Translations under genes and position numbers: made by a program
NCBI RefSeq assembly: GCF_000621165.1
Contig: NZ_JHZA01000020.1
Coordinates: 37,869 to 101,868 of the forward strand
DNA: 64,000 nt
Source of the DNA: Enterovibrio calviensis DSM 14347
GTDB lineage: Bacteria > Pseudomonadota > Gammaproteobacteria > Enterobacterales > Vibrionaceae
Reading direction: 5' to 3'
Shown here: in pieces, positions 24,554 through 35,340 of the stretch
How positions within the stretch are numbered: position 1 is the stretch's first letter
Layout: every line of letters starts with the position of its first letter
Notes under the pieces: model-generated
What the model saw: only the letters and a program-made list of their open reading frames with translations
What the model was told of the DNA's origin: nothing
Database searches by the model: none

Positions 24554-25558
24554 TTAACCGCGAGCCAACGCTTTTGCTTTGAGTTCCGCTTTCTCGCTGT
24601 CAGACAAGTAGGCTATCTCAAGGCCATTTTGTTGTAGCAAGGTGATCTGTTCCTGCGTTAGACCTGCCTGTGGGGCAGCCACTTCGTACTCGTAAGGTAG
24701 CTCAATACCAGATACCGCAGGGTCATCGGTATTAAGCGAAGCCAAGATACCATGGTCGAGGAAAGCTTTGACTGGGTGGCTCGCAAAGCTCTCAACGGTA
24801 CTGGTTTGCACGTTTGATGTCAGTGCAGATTCGATACCAATGCGATGTTTCGCAAGGTAATCCATCAAGCTTGGGTCTTGAATGGCTTTCACGCCATGAC
24901 CAATGCGAGTTGCGCCAAGCTCGTTAATGGCTTGCCACATGCTTTCAGCACCCGCTGCTTCACCTGCGTGCACAGTCACATTGAGGTTGGCTTGACGCAC
25001 TTTAGCGAAGTGGTCATTGAATTGATGTCCCGGTTGGCCGAGTTCGTCGCCTGCTAAGTCAATTGCCACTAGGTGCTGCTTCAGTGCCAGCAACGCATCA
25101 AGCTCTTGCATGCACGCTTCCACACCAAAGGTGCGGCTCATGATGCCGATCAGGTTGGTTTTTACACCAAAATCACGGCTGCCGGCTTGTACACCATCGA
25201 TCACGGCTTCAACCACGGCTTGGATTGGCAGGCCATGTTTCATCGCCATGTAGTAAGGGGAGAAGCGCAGTTCCGCGTAATCAATGCGTGCATTGAGTGC
25301 ATCTTCTACGTTTTCGTAAGCCACACGGCGAACTGCGTCGAGATCGCCAAGGACTGCGACGCCCCAGTCTAGTTTCGATAAGAAGCCAACCAGATCAGGT
25401 TCGTTGGACATCACTTGAACATGCGGACGCAGTGCATCGACAGTGTCGGCAGGCAGTGTCATGCCGAACTTCTGACCCAGCTCCAAGATTGTGTTAATGC
25501 GAATGTTGCCATCAAGGTGACGGTGAAGATCCGTCAAAGGAAGGTGGGTTGCGATCAT
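24554..25558 (-). CDS. add: Adenosine deaminase
   Basis: Zinc amidohydrolase of 334 residues converting adenosine or deoxyadenosine to inosine in purine salvage. Metal and catalytic motifs are DLHRHLDGN near the N-terminus (the HxH pair), VHAGEAAG (about 195), RIGHGV (catalytic His) and SLNTDDPAV (metal Asp). Length is that of E. coli Add (333). The ATG at 25558 follows AAGGATATTCAG. It is a single-gene unit downstream of ntrC, from which a hairpin separates it. Confidence 0.95.
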   Translation of the reverse strand: MIATHLPLTDLHRHLDGNIRINTILELGQKFGMTLPADTVDALRPHVQVMSNEPDLVGFLSKLDWGVAVLGDLDAVRRVAYENVEDALNARIDYAELRFSPYYMAMKHGLPIQAVVEAVIDGVQAGSRDFGVKTNLIGIMSRTFGVEACMQELDALLALKQHLVAIDLAGDELGQPGHQFNDHFAKVRQANLNVTVHAGEAAGAESMWQAINELGATRIGHGVKAIQDPSLMDYLAKHRIGIESALTSNVQTSTVESFASHPVKAFLDHGILASLNTDDPAVSGIELPYEYEVAAPQAGLTQEQITLLQQNGLEIAYLSDSEKAELKAKALARG

Positions 25559-25625
25559 CTGAATATCCTTAAATCAACTTTTGGCAATTATACGAGCTAT
25601 CGAGTAGCTCGTCAGTATGGCAAAT

Positions 25626-25655
25626 AAACATAAACCGCCAATGAGGCGGTTTTGT
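25626..25655 (-). terminator. Terminator of ntrC
   Basis: Reverse-strand AAACCGCC/GGCGGTTT hairpin with five-base loop, followed by a T-rich stretch (TATGTTTATTT). Confidence 0.65.
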
Positions 25656-25693
25656 TATCATTGTTAACCAAAACTGTTGAAATTCAGGCTGAG

Positions 25694-27100
25694 CTAAGGC
25701 ATCTGCAACTCTTTGAGTTTGCGTGTTAAGGTATTTCGGCCCCAACCAAGCAGTTTGGCGGCTTCTTGTTTATGGCCCCGAGTATGATTCAGGGCTTCAC
25801 GCAATAAGATACGCTCGAACTCAGGCAGGGCTTCTCGCAATAGATTGTCATCCCCTTGAACAAGTGAAGAGCGTGCCCATTGGGACAGTGCTTGTTGCCA
25901 AGAGTCGACGTCACCGCCAGCGGCGTTAACCTCAGGCTGCATTAATTCGGGCGGTAAATCTTCAGGCAGAATCTCTTTGCCACTGCCCATCACCGTTAAC
26001 CAGCGACAAATGTTTTCCAGTTGTCTGACGTTACCCGGCCAAGGCAGGCCAGAAATCAGATCTAGGGTGGTCGAATGAAGCGACTTCACCTCGATATCTA
26101 GCTCGTCAGAGGCACGTTTTAGGAAGTGTTTGGCTAATTGTCCAATGTCCTGACGGCGCTCTCGCAGTGCTGGAAGATGAACTCGTATAACGTTAAGACG
26201 GTGAAATAAATCTTCACGGAAACTGCCTTCTGCCACCAGTCGCTCTAAGTGCTGGTGCGTAGCAGCGATGATGCGTACGTCTACCTTGATGGCTTGATGT
26301 CCACCCACGCGATAAAACTGACCATCAGCCAATACGCGCAACAGACGGGTTTGAATGTCTAACGGCATGTCGCCAATTTCATCCAGAAACAAGGTGCCAC
26401 CGTTGGCTTGCTCGAAGCGACCTTGGCGCACACTGTTCGCACCGGTGAATGCGCCTTTTTCGTGGCCAAACAGTTCTGATTCGATCAAATCCTTTGGAAT
26501 GGCTGCCATGTTCAGTGCAATAAACGAGTTGCTTGAACGTGGGCTATGACGGTGCAACGCATGCGCGACGAGTTCTTTACCTGTTCCCGACTCACCATTG
26601 ATTAATACGGAAATGGAAGAACGGGATAAACGGCCAATCGCGCGAAACACTTCTTGCATGGAAGGCGCTTCACCGATGATTTCAGGAGCCGCTTCCATTG
26701 ATTCTTTAGGCGAGCGCTGGCGTTTTTGTTCTTGGCTGTGGGATACCGCGCGCTCAACTAAGGCGACCGCTTCGTCAATGTCGAACGGTTTTGGCAGGTA
26801 TTCAAACGCCCCTTTTTGGTAGGCGCTAACTGCGGCATCGAGATCGGAGTGCGCTGTCATGATAATGACAGGCAGGGTGGGATATTCGTCTTGCAGACGA
26901 TTCAAAAGCGTAAAGCCGTCCGTACCCGGCATACGAATGTCCGAGACCAAGACGTCCGGTACTTCTCGATTAAGGCCATCTAATACGCTATCGGCATCGG
27001 CAAATGTTTCACACGCCATACCAGCAGCGTTCAATGTGCGTTCTAACACCCAGCGGATAGAGCTGTCGTCGTCAACGACCCAGATTAGTCCTTTGCTCAT
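25694..27100 (-). CDS. glnG: Nitrogen response regulator NtrC (GlnG)
   Basis: Sigma-54 dependent activator of 468 residues. Receiver domain (1-120) has [11 protein letters not shown] and the phosphoacceptor Asp in [11 protein letters not shown] (54). The AAA+ domain (about 140-375) has Walker [12 protein letters not shown], the sigma-54 contacting loop GAFTGA, Walker [12 protein letters not shown]. The C-terminal Fis-type HTH is [20 protein letters not shown]. Phosphorylated by NtrB under nitrogen limitation, it activates glnA and other genes. It starts nine bases after ntrB and shares its transcript. Target palindromes are seen at 28175 and 30541. Confidence 0.97.
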   Translation of the reverse strand: MSKGLIWVVDDDSSIRWVLERTLNAAGMACETFADADSVLDGLNREVPDVLVSDIRMPGTDGFTLLNRLQDEYPTLPVIIMTAHSDLDAAVSAYQKGAFEYLPKPFDIDEAVALVERAVSHSQEQKRQRSPKESMEAAPEIIGEAPSMQEVFRAIGRLSRSSISVLINGESGTGKELVAHALHRHSPRSSNSFIALNMAAIPKDLIESELFGHEKGAFTGANSVRQGRFEQANGGTLFLDEIGDMPLDIQTRLLRVLADGQFYRVGGHQAIKVDVRIIAATHQHLERLVAEGSFREDLFHRLNVIRVHLPALRERRQDIGQLAKHFLKRASDELDIEVKSLHSTTLDLISGLPWPGNVRQLENICRWLTVMGSGKEILPEDLPPELMQPEVNAAGGDVDSWQQALSQWARSSLVQGDDNLLREALPEFERILLREALNHTRGHKQEAAKLLGWGRNTLTRKLKELQMP

Positions 27101-27109
27101 GTTCTCCCC

Positions 27110-28156
27110 TTAGCGTCGAATTGGTAACAAAATGGTGAAGGTGGTGTGTCCTGGCCAACTGTTGACGTAGATTTTGCCTTTGTGCTGATCGATAAGATTC
27201 CGCGTAATAGACAAACCTAATCCTGTGCCACCCGGTCGGCCTGACACCATGGGATAGAACAAGGTGTCTTGAAGTTCAGGGGCAATACCGGGACCGTTGT
27301 CTGATATGTCAATGCGAGCCGCGAGACGGTGGCGTTTACCGCCAATCACGACTTGATGCTCAGTGCGAGTACGCACCGTGATCTCAGCATTGGCGGTGTC
27401 TGCCAATATCTGTGCGGCATTGCTGACTACGTTCAGCACCGCTTGCTCCATTTGCTCTGGATCCATATCGATATCAGGCAAGCTTGGGTCGTAATCTCGA
27501 ATGATGTCGACGTCGGTATTGCCGAGTTCTACCAGCAGGCGCACTTTTTCCAACACCACGTGAATATTTTCTTGTTGGCGATGCCCCGGTCGTTGTGGGC
27601 CAAGTAGGCGATCTACCAAGTTTCTTAAACGGTCAGCTTGCTCAATGATGATGCGGGTATATTCGCCAAGGCTAGGGTCTGGCAGCATTTTTTCCAGCAG
27701 TTGCGCCGCGCCGCGAAGCCCTCCGAGTGGGTTTTTGATTTCGTGGGCAAGCCCGCGTACTAACTCTTTAGCGGCTTGCTGTTGCGCTTGTTGTTGCAGC
27801 TCTTTGCTGATCTGCTGCTGGTGACCTATCGCTTTAATTTCAAGCAACATGGATGGGCTGCGTTGCCACATCAGCGGGCTGGCACTCAGTTCAACTTTTC
27901 TTTGGTGTCCATCGACCACCAAAGTGACATCACTGTCAGTCAGCCCTTGTCCATTGGCTAACGTCTCTTTCACATGCGCCAAATCAATGGAGCAGTGCTG
28001 AATAACATCCGAGAGAGGGTGTTCGCGTAATCGGCGTGCACTTAGGCACAAAAGCTGCTCCGCGGCAGGATTGGCATACGTGACGACGAGGTCGCTATCG
28101 AGCACCAAGATTGCCGTGATCAGGTTATCCATTACAGTTTCGGTCAGAGTGGCCAC
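27110..28156 (-). CDS. glnL: Nitrogen regulation histidine kinase NtrB (GlnL)
   Basis: Cytosolic sensor kinase of 348 residues without membrane segments, controlled by PII proteins. An N-terminal PAS domain (about 1-115) has [13 protein letters not shown]. The dimerisation H box is [17 protein letters not shown] (His about 138). The N box ([12 protein letters not shown]), G1 (DISDNGPGI) and G2 ([16 protein letters not shown]) follow. The start is GTG 28156 after AGGAAGG; the nearby ATG is out of frame. Coupled with ntrC. An NtrC palindrome lies 19 bases upstream of the start codon, suggesting autoregulation. Confidence 0.96.
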   Translation of the reverse strand: MATLTETVMDNLITAILVLDSDLVVTYANPAAEQLLCLSARRLREHPLSDVIQHCSIDLAHVKETLANGQGLTDSDVTLVVDGHQRKVELSASPLMWQRSPSMLLEIKAIGHQQQISKELQQQAQQQAAKELVRGLAHEIKNPLGGLRGAAQLLEKMLPDPSLGEYTRIIIEQADRLRNLVDRLLGPQRPGHRQQENIHVVLEKVRLLVELGNTDVDIIRDYDPSLPDIDMDPEQMEQAVLNVVSNAAQILADTANAEITVRTRTEHQVVIGGKRHRLAARIDISDNGPGIAPELQDTLFYPMVSGRPGGTGLGLSITRNLIDQHKGKIYVNSWPGHTTFTILLPIRR

Positions 28157-28174
28157 ATCACCTTCCTATTTGGC

Positions 28175-28191
28175 TGCACCGTTATGGTGCA
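28175..28191. promoter_or_regulatory. NtrC-binding palindrome upstream of ntrB
   Basis: TGCACC-GTTAT-GGTGCA is a perfect palindrome matching the enterobacterial NtrC site (TGCACC-N5-GGTGCA). Located between the DUF4124 gene and ntrB, it fits repression of a local ntrBC promoter by phospho-NtrC. Confidence 0.85.
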
Positions 28192-28277
28192 ATCAAGTTT
28201 ACTTGATTGTGCATGGTTGTGCAGCGATGAAAACGTGCTTTGCGCTCAATTGCTTACACATGGTGACCCTGAATGCG

Positions 28278-28835
28278 CTATCTAGGGGTTGGCTTCCCTT
28301 TTGACGGGGCTTTTCGTTGAATTGCCCGATGCAGGAACACAGTTATTGAAGATGAGTTTGCAATAACCTTGCCACCTTCTAATAGCTGCACCTTGATGGT
28401 GTGACTGCCGCGATCAACGTTATTCAGTGCTAGCGCTAAGCTGCGTTGTGATTTCTGTGGTTTTCCATCGATGACAGCACGAACGCGTTGGTTGCTGCCG
28501 AGTGGCAAATCCGTGGACATCTCAATATGAATGTTGCCTTGGTTATCTCTAAGGGTGGCTTCGTCGCTTGGCGACAAGAGTTCAACGTGAGAAGCAACGG
28601 CTGGTGTCTCGGGTTCGGAAGGAGTTGGTGGTGCAGGTGGTGTGTCGGGGGTCTCGATACGATTAGATTTGGGTTGAGTGAGCACATCCACTTCGACCCC
28701 TAGTTCAATACTGAACTCGGGTTTAGCATCACTGAGGTGCAGCGTGCCGTTTTCATCGACCCAACGGTAATACTCATCACTATGAGCCGTATTTGAAAGT
28801 GCACCAAGAAGGAGCAGGAGACAGAGTCGACGCAT
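28278..28835 (-). CDS. DUF4124 domain secreted protein
   Basis: Protein of 185 residues with a signal peptide (MRRLCLLLLLGALSNTAHS). The DUF4124 signature YYRWVDENGTLHLSD follows at about 22-36. Then comes a Pro-, Thr- and Glu-rich linker (PDTPPAPPTPSEPETP) and a domain with HVELLSPSDEATLRDNQGNIHIEMSTDLPLG, resembling a beta-sandwich of extracytoplasmic proteins. The C-terminus is basic. The function is unknown. It lies between glnA and ntrB on the same strand, in the place where vibrios and relatives often carry such a gene; the terminator behind glnA probably separates it from glnA transcription in part. Confidence 0.8.
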   Translation of the reverse strand: MRRLCLLLLLGALSNTAHSDEYYRWVDENGTLHLSDAKPEFSIELGVEVDVLTQPKSNRIETPDTPPAPPTPSEPETPAVASHVELLSPSDEATLRDNQGNIHIEMSTDLPLGSNQRVRAVIDGKPQKSQRSLALALNNVDRGSHTIKVQLLEGGKVIANSSSITVFLHRAIQRKAPSKGKPTPR

Positions 28836-28892
28836 GATGTGAGCCCTAAGCGTAAAAGGATATTCTGCGCCTAAGTATCAGAGAGACAATAG

Positions 28893-28920
28893 AAAAAGGG
28901 CTCGCTTGTGAGCGAACCCT
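28893..28920 (-). terminator. Terminator of glnA
   Basis: Reverse-strand AGGGTTCGCT/AGCGAGCCCT stem with one mismatch and four-base loop, followed by T5. Confidence 0.8.
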
Positions 28921-28945
28921 TTGATTTGATATGAAACTCGATTTA

Positions 28946-30355
28946 TTACACTGAGTAGTACAGTTCGAATTCCAATGGGTGCGTGGTCATGTTGACTTTC
29001 TCAACGTCCTGAGACTTAAGACCGATGTAAGAATCGATAAAGTCATCAGAGAATACACCGCCAGCAGTCAAGAACTCGCGATCATCGCTAAGTGCTTGAA
29101 GTGCTTGTTGTAGAGACTCAGCAACTTGTGGGATCTCTGCCGCTTCTTCAGCCGGTAGGTCGTACAAGTCTTTGTCCATTGCATCGCCAGGGTGGATCTT
29201 GTTCTTAATACCGTCAAGACCAGCCATCAGCAATGATGCAAACGCCAAGTATGGGTTTGCTGCTGGATCTGGGAAGCGAGCTTCGATACGACGTGCTTTC
29301 GGGCTTGGTACCACTGGGATACGGATAGAAGCAGAACGGTTACGTGCAGAGTATGCAAGCATAACAGGTGCTTCAAAGCCTGGTACAAGACGCTTGTACG
29401 AGTTAGTCGCTGGGTTAGCAAATGCGTTGATTGCACGTGCGTGCTTGATGATACCGCCAATGTAGTAAAGCGCCATTTCTGAAAGGCCGCCGTACTTGTC
29501 ACCCGCAAACAGGTTCTGACCGTCTTTTGCTAGTGATTGGTGAACGTGCATACCAGAACCGTTATCACCAACAAGTGGCTTAGGCATGAAGGTTGCTGTT
29601 TTACCAAATGCATGTGCTACGTTGTGAACAACGTACTTGTAGATTTGGATTTCATCAGCTTTTGACGTTAACGTGTTGAAACGCGTTGCGATTTCATTCT
29701 GACCCGCAGTCGCTACTTCGTGGTGGTGTGCTTCAACAACCAGACCCATCTCTTCCATAACTAGACACATCGCTGAACGGATGTCTTGTGATGAATCAAC
29801 AGGAGCGACTGGGAAGTAACCGCCTTTTACGCCTGGACGGTGACCTTTGTTACCGCCTTCGAAATCAGAACCTGAGTTCCATGCTGCTTCTACGTCATCA
29901 ATCTTGAAGAAAGAACCTGACATGTTAGTTGCGAACTTCACGTCGTCAAACAAGAAGAACTCTGGCTCAGGACCGACAAGTACCGTGTCTGCAATGCCAG
30001 TTGAACGCATGTATTCTTCCGCACGCTTCGCGATAGAGCGAGGGTCGCGGTCATAGCCTTGCATGGTTGCTGGCTCAAGAATGTCACAACGAATGTTCAG
30101 TGTGCTGTCTTCTGTGAACGGATCCAACACTGCAGTAGACGCGTCAGGCATCATCACCATGTCTGATTCGTTAATGCCTTTCCAGCCTGCAACTGAAGAG
30201 CCATCGAACATTTTGCCGTCTTCAAAGAAGTCTGCATCAACTTGGTGAGCTGGGATTGAGATGTGTTGCTCTTTACCTTTGGTATCGGTGAAGCGCAGAT
30301 CAACAAATTTCACTTCGTGCTCTTGGATTAAGGCGAGTACGTTTTCTACTGACAT
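28946..30355 (-). CDS. glnA: Glutamine synthetase type I
   Basis: Enzyme of 469 residues (E. coli 469) forming dodecamers that make glutamine from glutamate, ammonia and ATP. Visible motifs are the N-terminal beta-grasp with [15 protein letters not shown], the DGSSVAGW signature, [12 protein letters not shown], the metal ligands in [17 protein letters not shown], the [16 protein letters not shown] motif ([12 protein letters not shown]), and the NRSASIRIP segment. The adenylylation Tyr lies in [10 protein letters not shown] (about 397-398), so GlnE-type control is expected. A sigma-54 promoter and NtrC sites are upstream. Confidence 0.98.
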   Translation of the reverse strand: MSVENVLALIQEHEVKFVDLRFTDTKGKEQHISIPAHQVDADFFEDGKMFDGSSVAGWKGINESDMVMMPDASTAVLDPFTEDSTLNIRCDILEPATMQGYDRDPRSIAKRAEEYMRSTGIADTVLVGPEPEFFLFDDVKFATNMSGSFFKIDDVEAAWNSGSDFEGGNKGHRPGVKGGYFPVAPVDSSQDIRSAMCLVMEEMGLVVEAHHHEVATAGQNEIATRFNTLTSKADEIQIYKYVVHNVAHAFGKTATFMPKPLVGDNGSGMHVHQSLAKDGQNLFAGDKYGGLSEMALYYIGGIIKHARAINAFANPATNSYKRLVPGFEAPVMLAYSARNRSASIRIPVVPSPKARRIEARFPDPAANPYLAFASLLMAGLDGIKNKIHPGDAMDKDLYDLPAEEAAEIPQVAESLQQALQALSDDREFLTAGGVFSDDFIDSYIGLKSQDVEKVNMTTHPLEFELYYSV

Positions 30356-30441
30356 GTGAATAAACCTCCGGTGTCATTGTTCTCTAAATTGGTAAAGCTG
30401 CTTTAATGCGCTCAACCAAAAAGTTGGTCTGAGCACACTTA

Positions 30442-30457
30442 AGCGAAAAGCGTGCCA
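30442..30457 (-). promoter_or_regulatory. Sigma-54 promoter of glnA
   Basis: Read on the reverse strand, TGGCACGCTTTTCGCT matches the -24/-12 consensus (TGGCAC-N5-TTGCT) with one mismatch in the -12 part. The ATG of glnA follows about 85 bases downstream. The NtrC palindrome lies about 85 bases upstream, a normal enhancer distance. Confidence 0.8.
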
Positions 30458-30540
30458 AGTTTAAAATTCCCGTTAATGCCTGTAATTAGGCGAGTTTGCG
30501 TTGAAAACGGGCAGTGCCGCGATCAACTTTGGTGCGCGTC

Positions 30541-30557
30541 CGCACCATTATGGTGCA
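30541..30557. promoter_or_regulatory. NtrC-binding palindrome upstream of glnA
   Basis: CGCACC-ATTAT-GGTGCA matches the NtrC site with one mismatch. A further GGTGCG half site stands just left of it (about 30530-30536), so two NtrC dimers may bind. The remainder of the glnA-bipA spacer (30356-30929) shows no gene; the bipA promoter must lie near 30800-30900 but was not resolved. Confidence 0.8.
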
Positions 30558-30929
30558 TGGAAGGGATTGCATAACCAATTGAATCATTCAGCAGTGCGAA
30601 GAAGGCCTTGTCAATCACTGATACCGTGGAATGAACACGCAATGTTGGAGCTGTGAACTCGATCGAAATATAGAGGGTTTAGCGGTTGTGGCGCAAAAAT
30701 CACCCGTTATCTGGGGAAAATAAGGGATTGAGCTGCTTTTTTATTCACCTAAATGTGTGTCATGAATAAGGTGAATTGAATATAAATTGATCCTGAGTCA
30801 CATTGTTGGTGGGTTTTGAGTAAAAATCTGTTAAATTACGACCGGATTTTAATCAAGTGGCGGTGAGTGCTCCTAGCAGGTTTGCTAGTTGCCTTTGGCG
30901 GCACATCTTTTTTGAGTGAAAGAGTACCC

Positions 30930-32753
30930 ATGTCTACCTTACAGTTAGATAAACTAAGAAATATCGCGATCATCGCGCACGTTGACCACGGCAAAACTAC
31001 GCTGGTTGATAAGCTGCTTCAGCAGTCTGGCACCCTAGAAACACGTGGCGAGCACGAAGAACGCGTCATGGACTCGAACGACATCGAGAAAGAGCGTGGC
31101 ATTACCATTCTGGCGAAGAACACCGCTATTAACTGGAATGACTACCGTATCAACATCGTCGATACTCCAGGACACGCCGATTTCGGTGGTGAAGTTGAGC
31201 GTATCATGTCGATGGTTGACTCTGTTCTTCTGATCGTTGATGCCGTGGATGGCCCAATGCCACAAACCCGTTTCGTAACGCAAAAAGCGTTCGGTCACGG
31301 TTTGAAGCCTATTGTTGTTATCAACAAAATTGACCGTCCAGGCGCTCGTCCTGATTGGGTTATGGATCAGGTATTTGACCTGTTCGACAACCTTGGCGCA
31401 ACCGATGAACAACTTGACTTCCAAGTGGTTTACGCATCAGCACTAAACGGCTGGGCAACCTTGGAAGAAGGCGAAACTGGCGAGAACATGGAACCACTGT
31501 TCCAAGCTATCGTTGATAACGTTTCTGCGCCAGAAGTTGATTCTGACGGTTCACTGCAGATGCAAATCTCTCAGTTGGACTACAGCTCATACGTTGGTGT
31601 TATCGGTGTAGGCCGTGTAACCCGTGGTTCGGTTAAGCCTAACCAACAGGTCACCATCATTGGTGCTGACGGCAAAACCCGTAACGGTAAAGTCGGTACA
31701 GTACTAGGTTACCTTGGTCTTGAGCGTCACGACATCGATCAAGCACACGCTGGTAACATCGTTGCAATCACAGGTCTTGGTGAGATGAAAATCTCTGACA
31801 CCATCTGTGATGTGAACGCGGTTGAAGCGTTGCCACCTTTGTCAGTTGACGAACCTACAGTAACCATGACGTTCCAGGTGAACACCTCTCCTTTCGCAGG
31901 TAAAGAAGGTAAGTACGTAACTTCACGTAACATCCTTGAGCGTCTGCAAAAAGAATTGGTACACAACGTTGCATTGCGCGTTGAAGAAACCGACAACCCG
32001 GATCGTTTCCGCGTATCAGGCCGTGGTGAACTTCACCTGTCTATCCTGATCGAAAACATGCGTCGTGAAGGCTTCGAGCTGGCGGTATCTCGCCCAGAAG
32101 TTATCATCAAAGACGTAGACGGCGAGAAACAAGAACCGTTTGAAACTGTGACCATCGACGTATTGGAAGAAAACCAAGGCGGCGTAATGGAGAAAATCGG
32201 TCTTCGTAAAGGCGAACTGACTGACATGTCTCCAGATGGCAAAGGCCGTGTTCGCATGGACTTCGTCATGCCTTCACGCGGTCTTATCGGTTTCCAAACT
32301 GAGTTCATGACGTTGACGTCAGGTTCTGGTTTGATTTACCACACGTTTGATCACTACGGTCCAATGAAAGCTGGCGTTATCGGTATGCGTAAAAATGGCG
32401 TATTGATTTCTAACGCAACAGGTAAAGCACTGACTTACGCACTGTTTAACCTGCAAGAGCGTGGCCGTTTGTTTGCTGAACACGCAGATGAAGTTTACGA
32501 AGGTCAAGTTATCGGTATCCATAACCGTTCTAACGACCTGACTGTTAACTGTCTGAAAGGCAAGCAGCTGACCAACGTTCGTGCATCTGGTACTGACGAA
32601 GCTCAAACACTTTCACCTGCTATCAAGTACACGCTTGAGCAAGCACTAGAATTCATCGATGACGATGAATTGGTAGAAGTAACACCAGAAAGCATCCGTA
32701 TCCGTAAGAAACTTCTTACTGAGAACGAGCGTAAACGCGCAAGCCGCGGGTAA
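30930..32753 (+). CDS. bipA: Translational GTPase BipA (TypA)
   Basis: Ribosome-binding GTPase of 607 residues (E. coli 607) involved in 50S assembly at low temperature and stress adaptation. G1 is [10 protein letters not shown]2 has the Thr in RGITILAK, G3 is [12 protein letters not shown]4 is [12 protein letters not shown]. Then follow an EF-Tu domain II like part ([14 protein letters not shown]), two EF-G-like domains ([19 protein letters not shown]) and the BipA-specific C-terminal domain ([21 protein letters not shown]). Start at ATG 30930 after GTGAAAGAG; a GTG at 30867 would add 21 residues without homology. Divergent from glnA; terminator downstream. Confidence 0.97.
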   Translation: MSTLQLDKLRNIAIIAHVDHGKTTLVDKLLQQSGTLETRGEHEERVMDSNDIEKERGITILAKNTAINWNDYRINIVDTPGHADFGGEVERIMSMVDSVLLIVDAVDGPMPQTRFVTQKAFGHGLKPIVVINKIDRPGARPDWVMDQVFDLFDNLGATDEQLDFQVVYASALNGWATLEEGETGENMEPLFQAIVDNVSAPEVDSDGSLQMQISQLDYSSYVGVIGVGRVTRGSVKPNQQVTIIGADGKTRNGKVGTVLGYLGLERHDIDQAHAGNIVAITGLGEMKISDTICDVNAVEALPPLSVDEPTVTMTFQVNTSPFAGKEGKYVTSRNILERLQKELVHNVALRVEETDNPDRFRVSGRGELHLSILIENMRREGFELAVSRPEVIIKDVDGEKQEPFETVTIDVLEENQGGVMEKIGLRKGELTDMSPDGKGRVRMDFVMPSRGLIGFQTEFMTLTSGSGLIYHTFDHYGPMKAGVIGMRKNGVLISNATGKALTYALFNLQERGRLFAEHADEVYEGQVIGIHNRSNDLTVNCLKGKQLTNVRASGTDEAQTLSPAIKYTLEQALEFIDDDELVEVTPESIRIRKKLLTENERKRASRG

Positions 32754-32795
32754 TTCATTTACCAACGCTAACGCTATCGTGAAACGGTAGCGAAT

Positions 32796-32824
32796 AAAAA
32801 AGCCTCCATATTGGAGGCTTTTTT
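32796..32824 (+). terminator. Terminator of bipA
   Basis: AAGCCTCCA-TAT-TGGAGGCTT stem with A and T tracts on the two sides. A second stem CGCTATCG/CGGTAGCG lies just before it (32772-32792). Confidence 0.92.
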
Positions 32825-32894
32825 GTGTCTAACGATTTATTCCCCGAGTTTATCAACGCCATATGACGCAAGAAACAGCGATGGAGTGGATGGC

Positions 32895-33143
32895 TTACTT
32901 GGCGAATCGGTTGTATAGGAACAACAAGATCAGTGCGCCAACGGTTGCCATCACAATGCTACCTAGGCTTAGACCGCCCGCAGTACCAATGCCAAGCAGT
33001 GAACTGACCCAGCCACCCACGACCGCACCCGCGATACCTAGCAGCGTGGTCATAATAAAACCACCACCGTCTTTCCCTGGCATAATCCACTTCGCCAAAA
33101 TACCAGCGAGTAGCCCGAGAATGATCCATGAAATAATGCCCAT
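32895..33143 (-). CDS. GlsB/YeaQ/YmgE family membrane protein
   Basis: Protein of 82 residues with three hydrophobic segments: SWIILGLLAGILAKWIMPG, a Gly-rich one TLLGIAGAVVGGWVSSLLGI, and GSIVMATVGALILLFLYNR. The GLLAGILAKWIMPGKDGGG pattern is the signature of the transglycosylase-associated YeaQ/YmgE/GlsB family, stress-induced in many bacteria, without proven biochemical role. Start at ATG 33143, because the in-frame codons before it encode the ribosome site AGGAGAAA itself. Single gene between bipA and the DUF2959 gene. Confidence 0.9.
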   Translation of the reverse strand: MGIISWIILGLLAGILAKWIMPGKDGGGFIMTTLLGIAGAVVGGWVSSLLGIGTAGGLSLGSIVMATVGALILLFLYNRFAK

Positions 33144-33271
33144 TTGTTTCTCCTCCATGTTGAGAGACGGTTTTCATACCGTTGAATGCAGGCAGAAATT
33201 TGCCTGCGCAAACGATAAGGGAAATTGTCTCACTCAAGGTGTTTCATGTATGAGAAACATCGAAAGCTAAT

Positions 33272-33907
33272 TTAGTTCTTCAAGGTAGTCAGGAAGCGTT
33301 CAGACTCATCGATAGCAAGCTGCATATCTTTGATTGCACGGTTAATTTCTTGTTCTAAACCTGAAAATTCGCCTTTCAGAGCACCAATAGCCGCCGCATT
33401 AAGATTATGTTTAAGATACAGGGTGTTATCACGCAATGTGTCGAGCACTGGTGTCATCTTGCCTTCTGCTTTTTTCATGGCAGAGAGCATTTGTCGATAA
33501 CTTTGCTTGGTGGCGTTGAGTTTGCGCTCGCTTTCACGGCGGAGATTGGCGCTGGAATAGAGGTCTAACTCTTCTTGCCATTCGTCGAATAGCGCATCAG
33601 ACACGTCTTCGACGCCTTGGATGCGATCTCGAACGTTGTCGACAGCGGTTTCGCTTTCTTCATACTGATCGTTGATGGTGTTGTACATGGCTTCAAGTTC
33701 ACCACCATCGAATTGGGTCAGCTCAGTGAGCGCTTCAAGCGCGCTGGTGAATTGGTCACTGGCCTCCTGCTGTGCTTCAGATGCCGCTTCGACACGATCA
33801 GCCATAATGTCACGCTTGTGAATACCAACCTGCTCCATGGTGGCGTAATAAGCGGACTGGCAACCGACCAGCGTGAAAACCAGAAACAGGGTAGAGAGAA
33901 GACGCAC
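33272..33907 (-). CDS. DUF2959 lipoprotein with coiled coil
   Basis: Protein of 211 residues. The lipobox is LVGCQS, with Cys at about 16, so it should be a lipoprotein; Gln after the Ser does not signal inner membrane retention. The rest is almost wholly helical with heptad-like repeats (ADRVEAASEAQQEASDQF, ETAVDNVRDRIQGVEDV, RRESERKLNATKQSYRQML). The segment YYATMEQVGIHKRDIM is characteristic of DUF2959. Function unknown; homologues are common in marine gammaproteobacteria. Divergent from yihY, 44 bases away. Confidence 0.85.
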   Translation of the reverse strand: MRLLSTLFLVFTLVGCQSAYYATMEQVGIHKRDIMADRVEAASEAQQEASDQFTSALEALTELTQFDGGELEAMYNTINDQYEESETAVDNVRDRIQGVEDVSDALFDEWQEELDLYSSANLRRESERKLNATKQSYRQMLSAMKKAEGKMTPVLDTLRDNTLYLKHNLNAAAIGALKGEFSGLEQEINRAIKDMQLAIDESERFLTTLKN

Positions 33908-33951
33908 GGTATACTCCTTTACGTTATGATAAACCTTCTTTACAAGAGACT

Positions 33952-34845
33952 ATGGTTGAAGGAATGGAACGACTCAAGCATTTAATGCCCAGGATAGGGC
34001 AGATTTTATTCGCATTTTTACGGCATCTTGTTCGCCGTATTGTTCATGACCGCCTCACGGTCAGCGCAGGTTACATGGCTTACGTGACTTTGTTGTCATT
34101 AGTGCCATTGATCACGGTTGTGCTCTCAGCATTATCCATTTTTCCCAGTTTTGCCGAAGCGGGTGATGAGATACGCACCTTCGTGTTGCATAACTTTGTT
34201 CCCGCATCGAGTGATGCACTTGAACAGTACCTCAATCAATTTGTCGCCAATGCTGGCAAGATGACCGCCGTCGGCGTCGCTTTCCTGTTCGTGGTGGCCT
34301 TGATGCTTATTTCAGCCATCGATAAGAGCTTAAATTACATCTGGCGCGTGAAACATAAGCGGGCTGCTGTGGTGTCGTTCTCCATATATTGGATGGTGCT
34401 AACCTTAGGCCCTGTGTTGGTTGGCAGCAGCATTGGTGTCAGTTCTTACCTTGGCTCATTGAACTTGCTTGATCTTGAAGGCAGTGAAATGTGGGCACCG
34501 ACACTACTTCGCGGTTTACCCTTTTTGCTAACCGCACTCGCTTTTTGGGGGCTATACACCTTAGTGCCGAACTGCCGAATCCGTGTGAGTCATGCATTAG
34601 TCGGTGCCATGTCGGCCAGTGTGCTGTTCGAATTTAGTAAAAAAGGCTTTGCCTTTTATGCGACGAATTTCCCTTCATATGAACTCATTTACGGCGCGTT
34701 AGCCGTGGTGCCACTGCTATTTGTTTGGGTGTATCTCAGTTGGTGTATTGTGCTGTTAGGCGCTGAAATAACGGCGTCATTAGGCGAGCGTGCGATGTGG
34801 TTCGTTGAATCGAAACCAGAACAAAATCAAATTACTGATAGTTAA
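33952..34845 (+). CDS. yihY: YihY/BrkB family membrane protein (UPF0761)
   Basis: Integral membrane protein of 297 residues with about six membrane segments, of the YihY/virulence-factor BrkB family. Family marks are RLTVSAGYMAYVTLLSLVPL near the N-terminus, FVPASSDALEQYLNQFV, NYIWRVKHKR, YTLVPNCRIRVSHALVGA and FVWVYLSWCIVLLGAE. It was once called RNase BN, but that activity belongs to ElaC. Function unknown. The next gene dtd begins 21 bases downstream, as in E. coli and vibrios, so the two share a transcript with yiiD. Confidence 0.92.
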   Translation: MVEGMERLKHLMPRIGQILFAFLRHLVRRIVHDRLTVSAGYMAYVTLLSLVPLITVVLSALSIFPSFAEAGDEIRTFVLHNFVPASSDALEQYLNQFVANAGKMTAVGVAFLFVVALMLISAIDKSLNYIWRVKHKRAAVVSFSIYWMVLTLGPVLVGSSIGVSSYLGSLNLLDLEGSEMWAPTLLRGLPFLLTALAFWGLYTLVPNCRIRVSHALVGAMSASVLFEFSKKGFAFYATNFPSYELIYGALAVVPLLFVWVYLSWCIVLLGAEITASLGERAMWFVESKPEQNQITDS

Positions 34846-34866
34846 GACGATAAGAAAGGAACTGAT

Positions 34867-35301
34867 ATGATTGCGCTAATCCAGCGAGTCAGTGAAGCGA
34901 ATGTGGTTGTTGATGGCCAAGTGGTAGGGGCTATTGGCAAAGGTTTGCTGGTACTGTTGGGTGTTGAAAAAGGCGATGACGACAAGAAAGCACATCGCTT
35001 ACATGAAAAAGTATTGGGCTATCGAATTTTTGCTGACGATGAAGGCAAAATGAACCTTAATGTTCAGCAAGCAGGTGGTCAGGTGCTGGTGGTGTCGCAA
35101 TTTACGCTCGCCGCCGATACGAAAAAAGGAATGCGTCCTAGTTTTAATGGGGCGCCACCTGCAGAGGCAGACAGATTGTATCAACTGTTCTCTCAATACT
35201 GCCGAGATACCGGCGTACAAACAGAAAACGGCATATTTGCGGCTGACATGAAAGTTAGCCTAACCAATGACGGGCCTGTCACGTTTTGGTTGCAAGCCTA
35301 A
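34867..35301 (+). CDS. dtd: D-aminoacyl-tRNA deacylase
   Basis: Protein of 144 residues (E. coli 145) that removes D-amino acids and glycine mischarged onto tRNA. Both active-site motifs are intact: [17 protein letters not shown] (about 76-92) and [11 protein letters not shown] at the C-terminus, which contains the Gly-Pro cis peptide. The N-terminus [18 protein letters not shown] is typical. The ATG follows AAAGGA. Lies between yihY and yiiD. Confidence 0.97.
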   Translation: MIALIQRVSEANVVVDGQVVGAIGKGLLVLLGVEKGDDDKKAHRLHEKVLGYRIFADDEGKMNLNVQQAGGQVLVVSQFTLAADTKKGMRPSFNGAPPAEADRLYQLFSQYCRDTGVQTENGIFAADMKVSLTNDGPVTFWLQA

Positions 35302-35340
35302 CACTAGTCAGTTATTGGGTTCACAAGGAAAGGAGCGAGC

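Noticed and set aside
34867..35301. Possible fusion or truncation of dtd
   Set aside because: Length and both motifs are normal.
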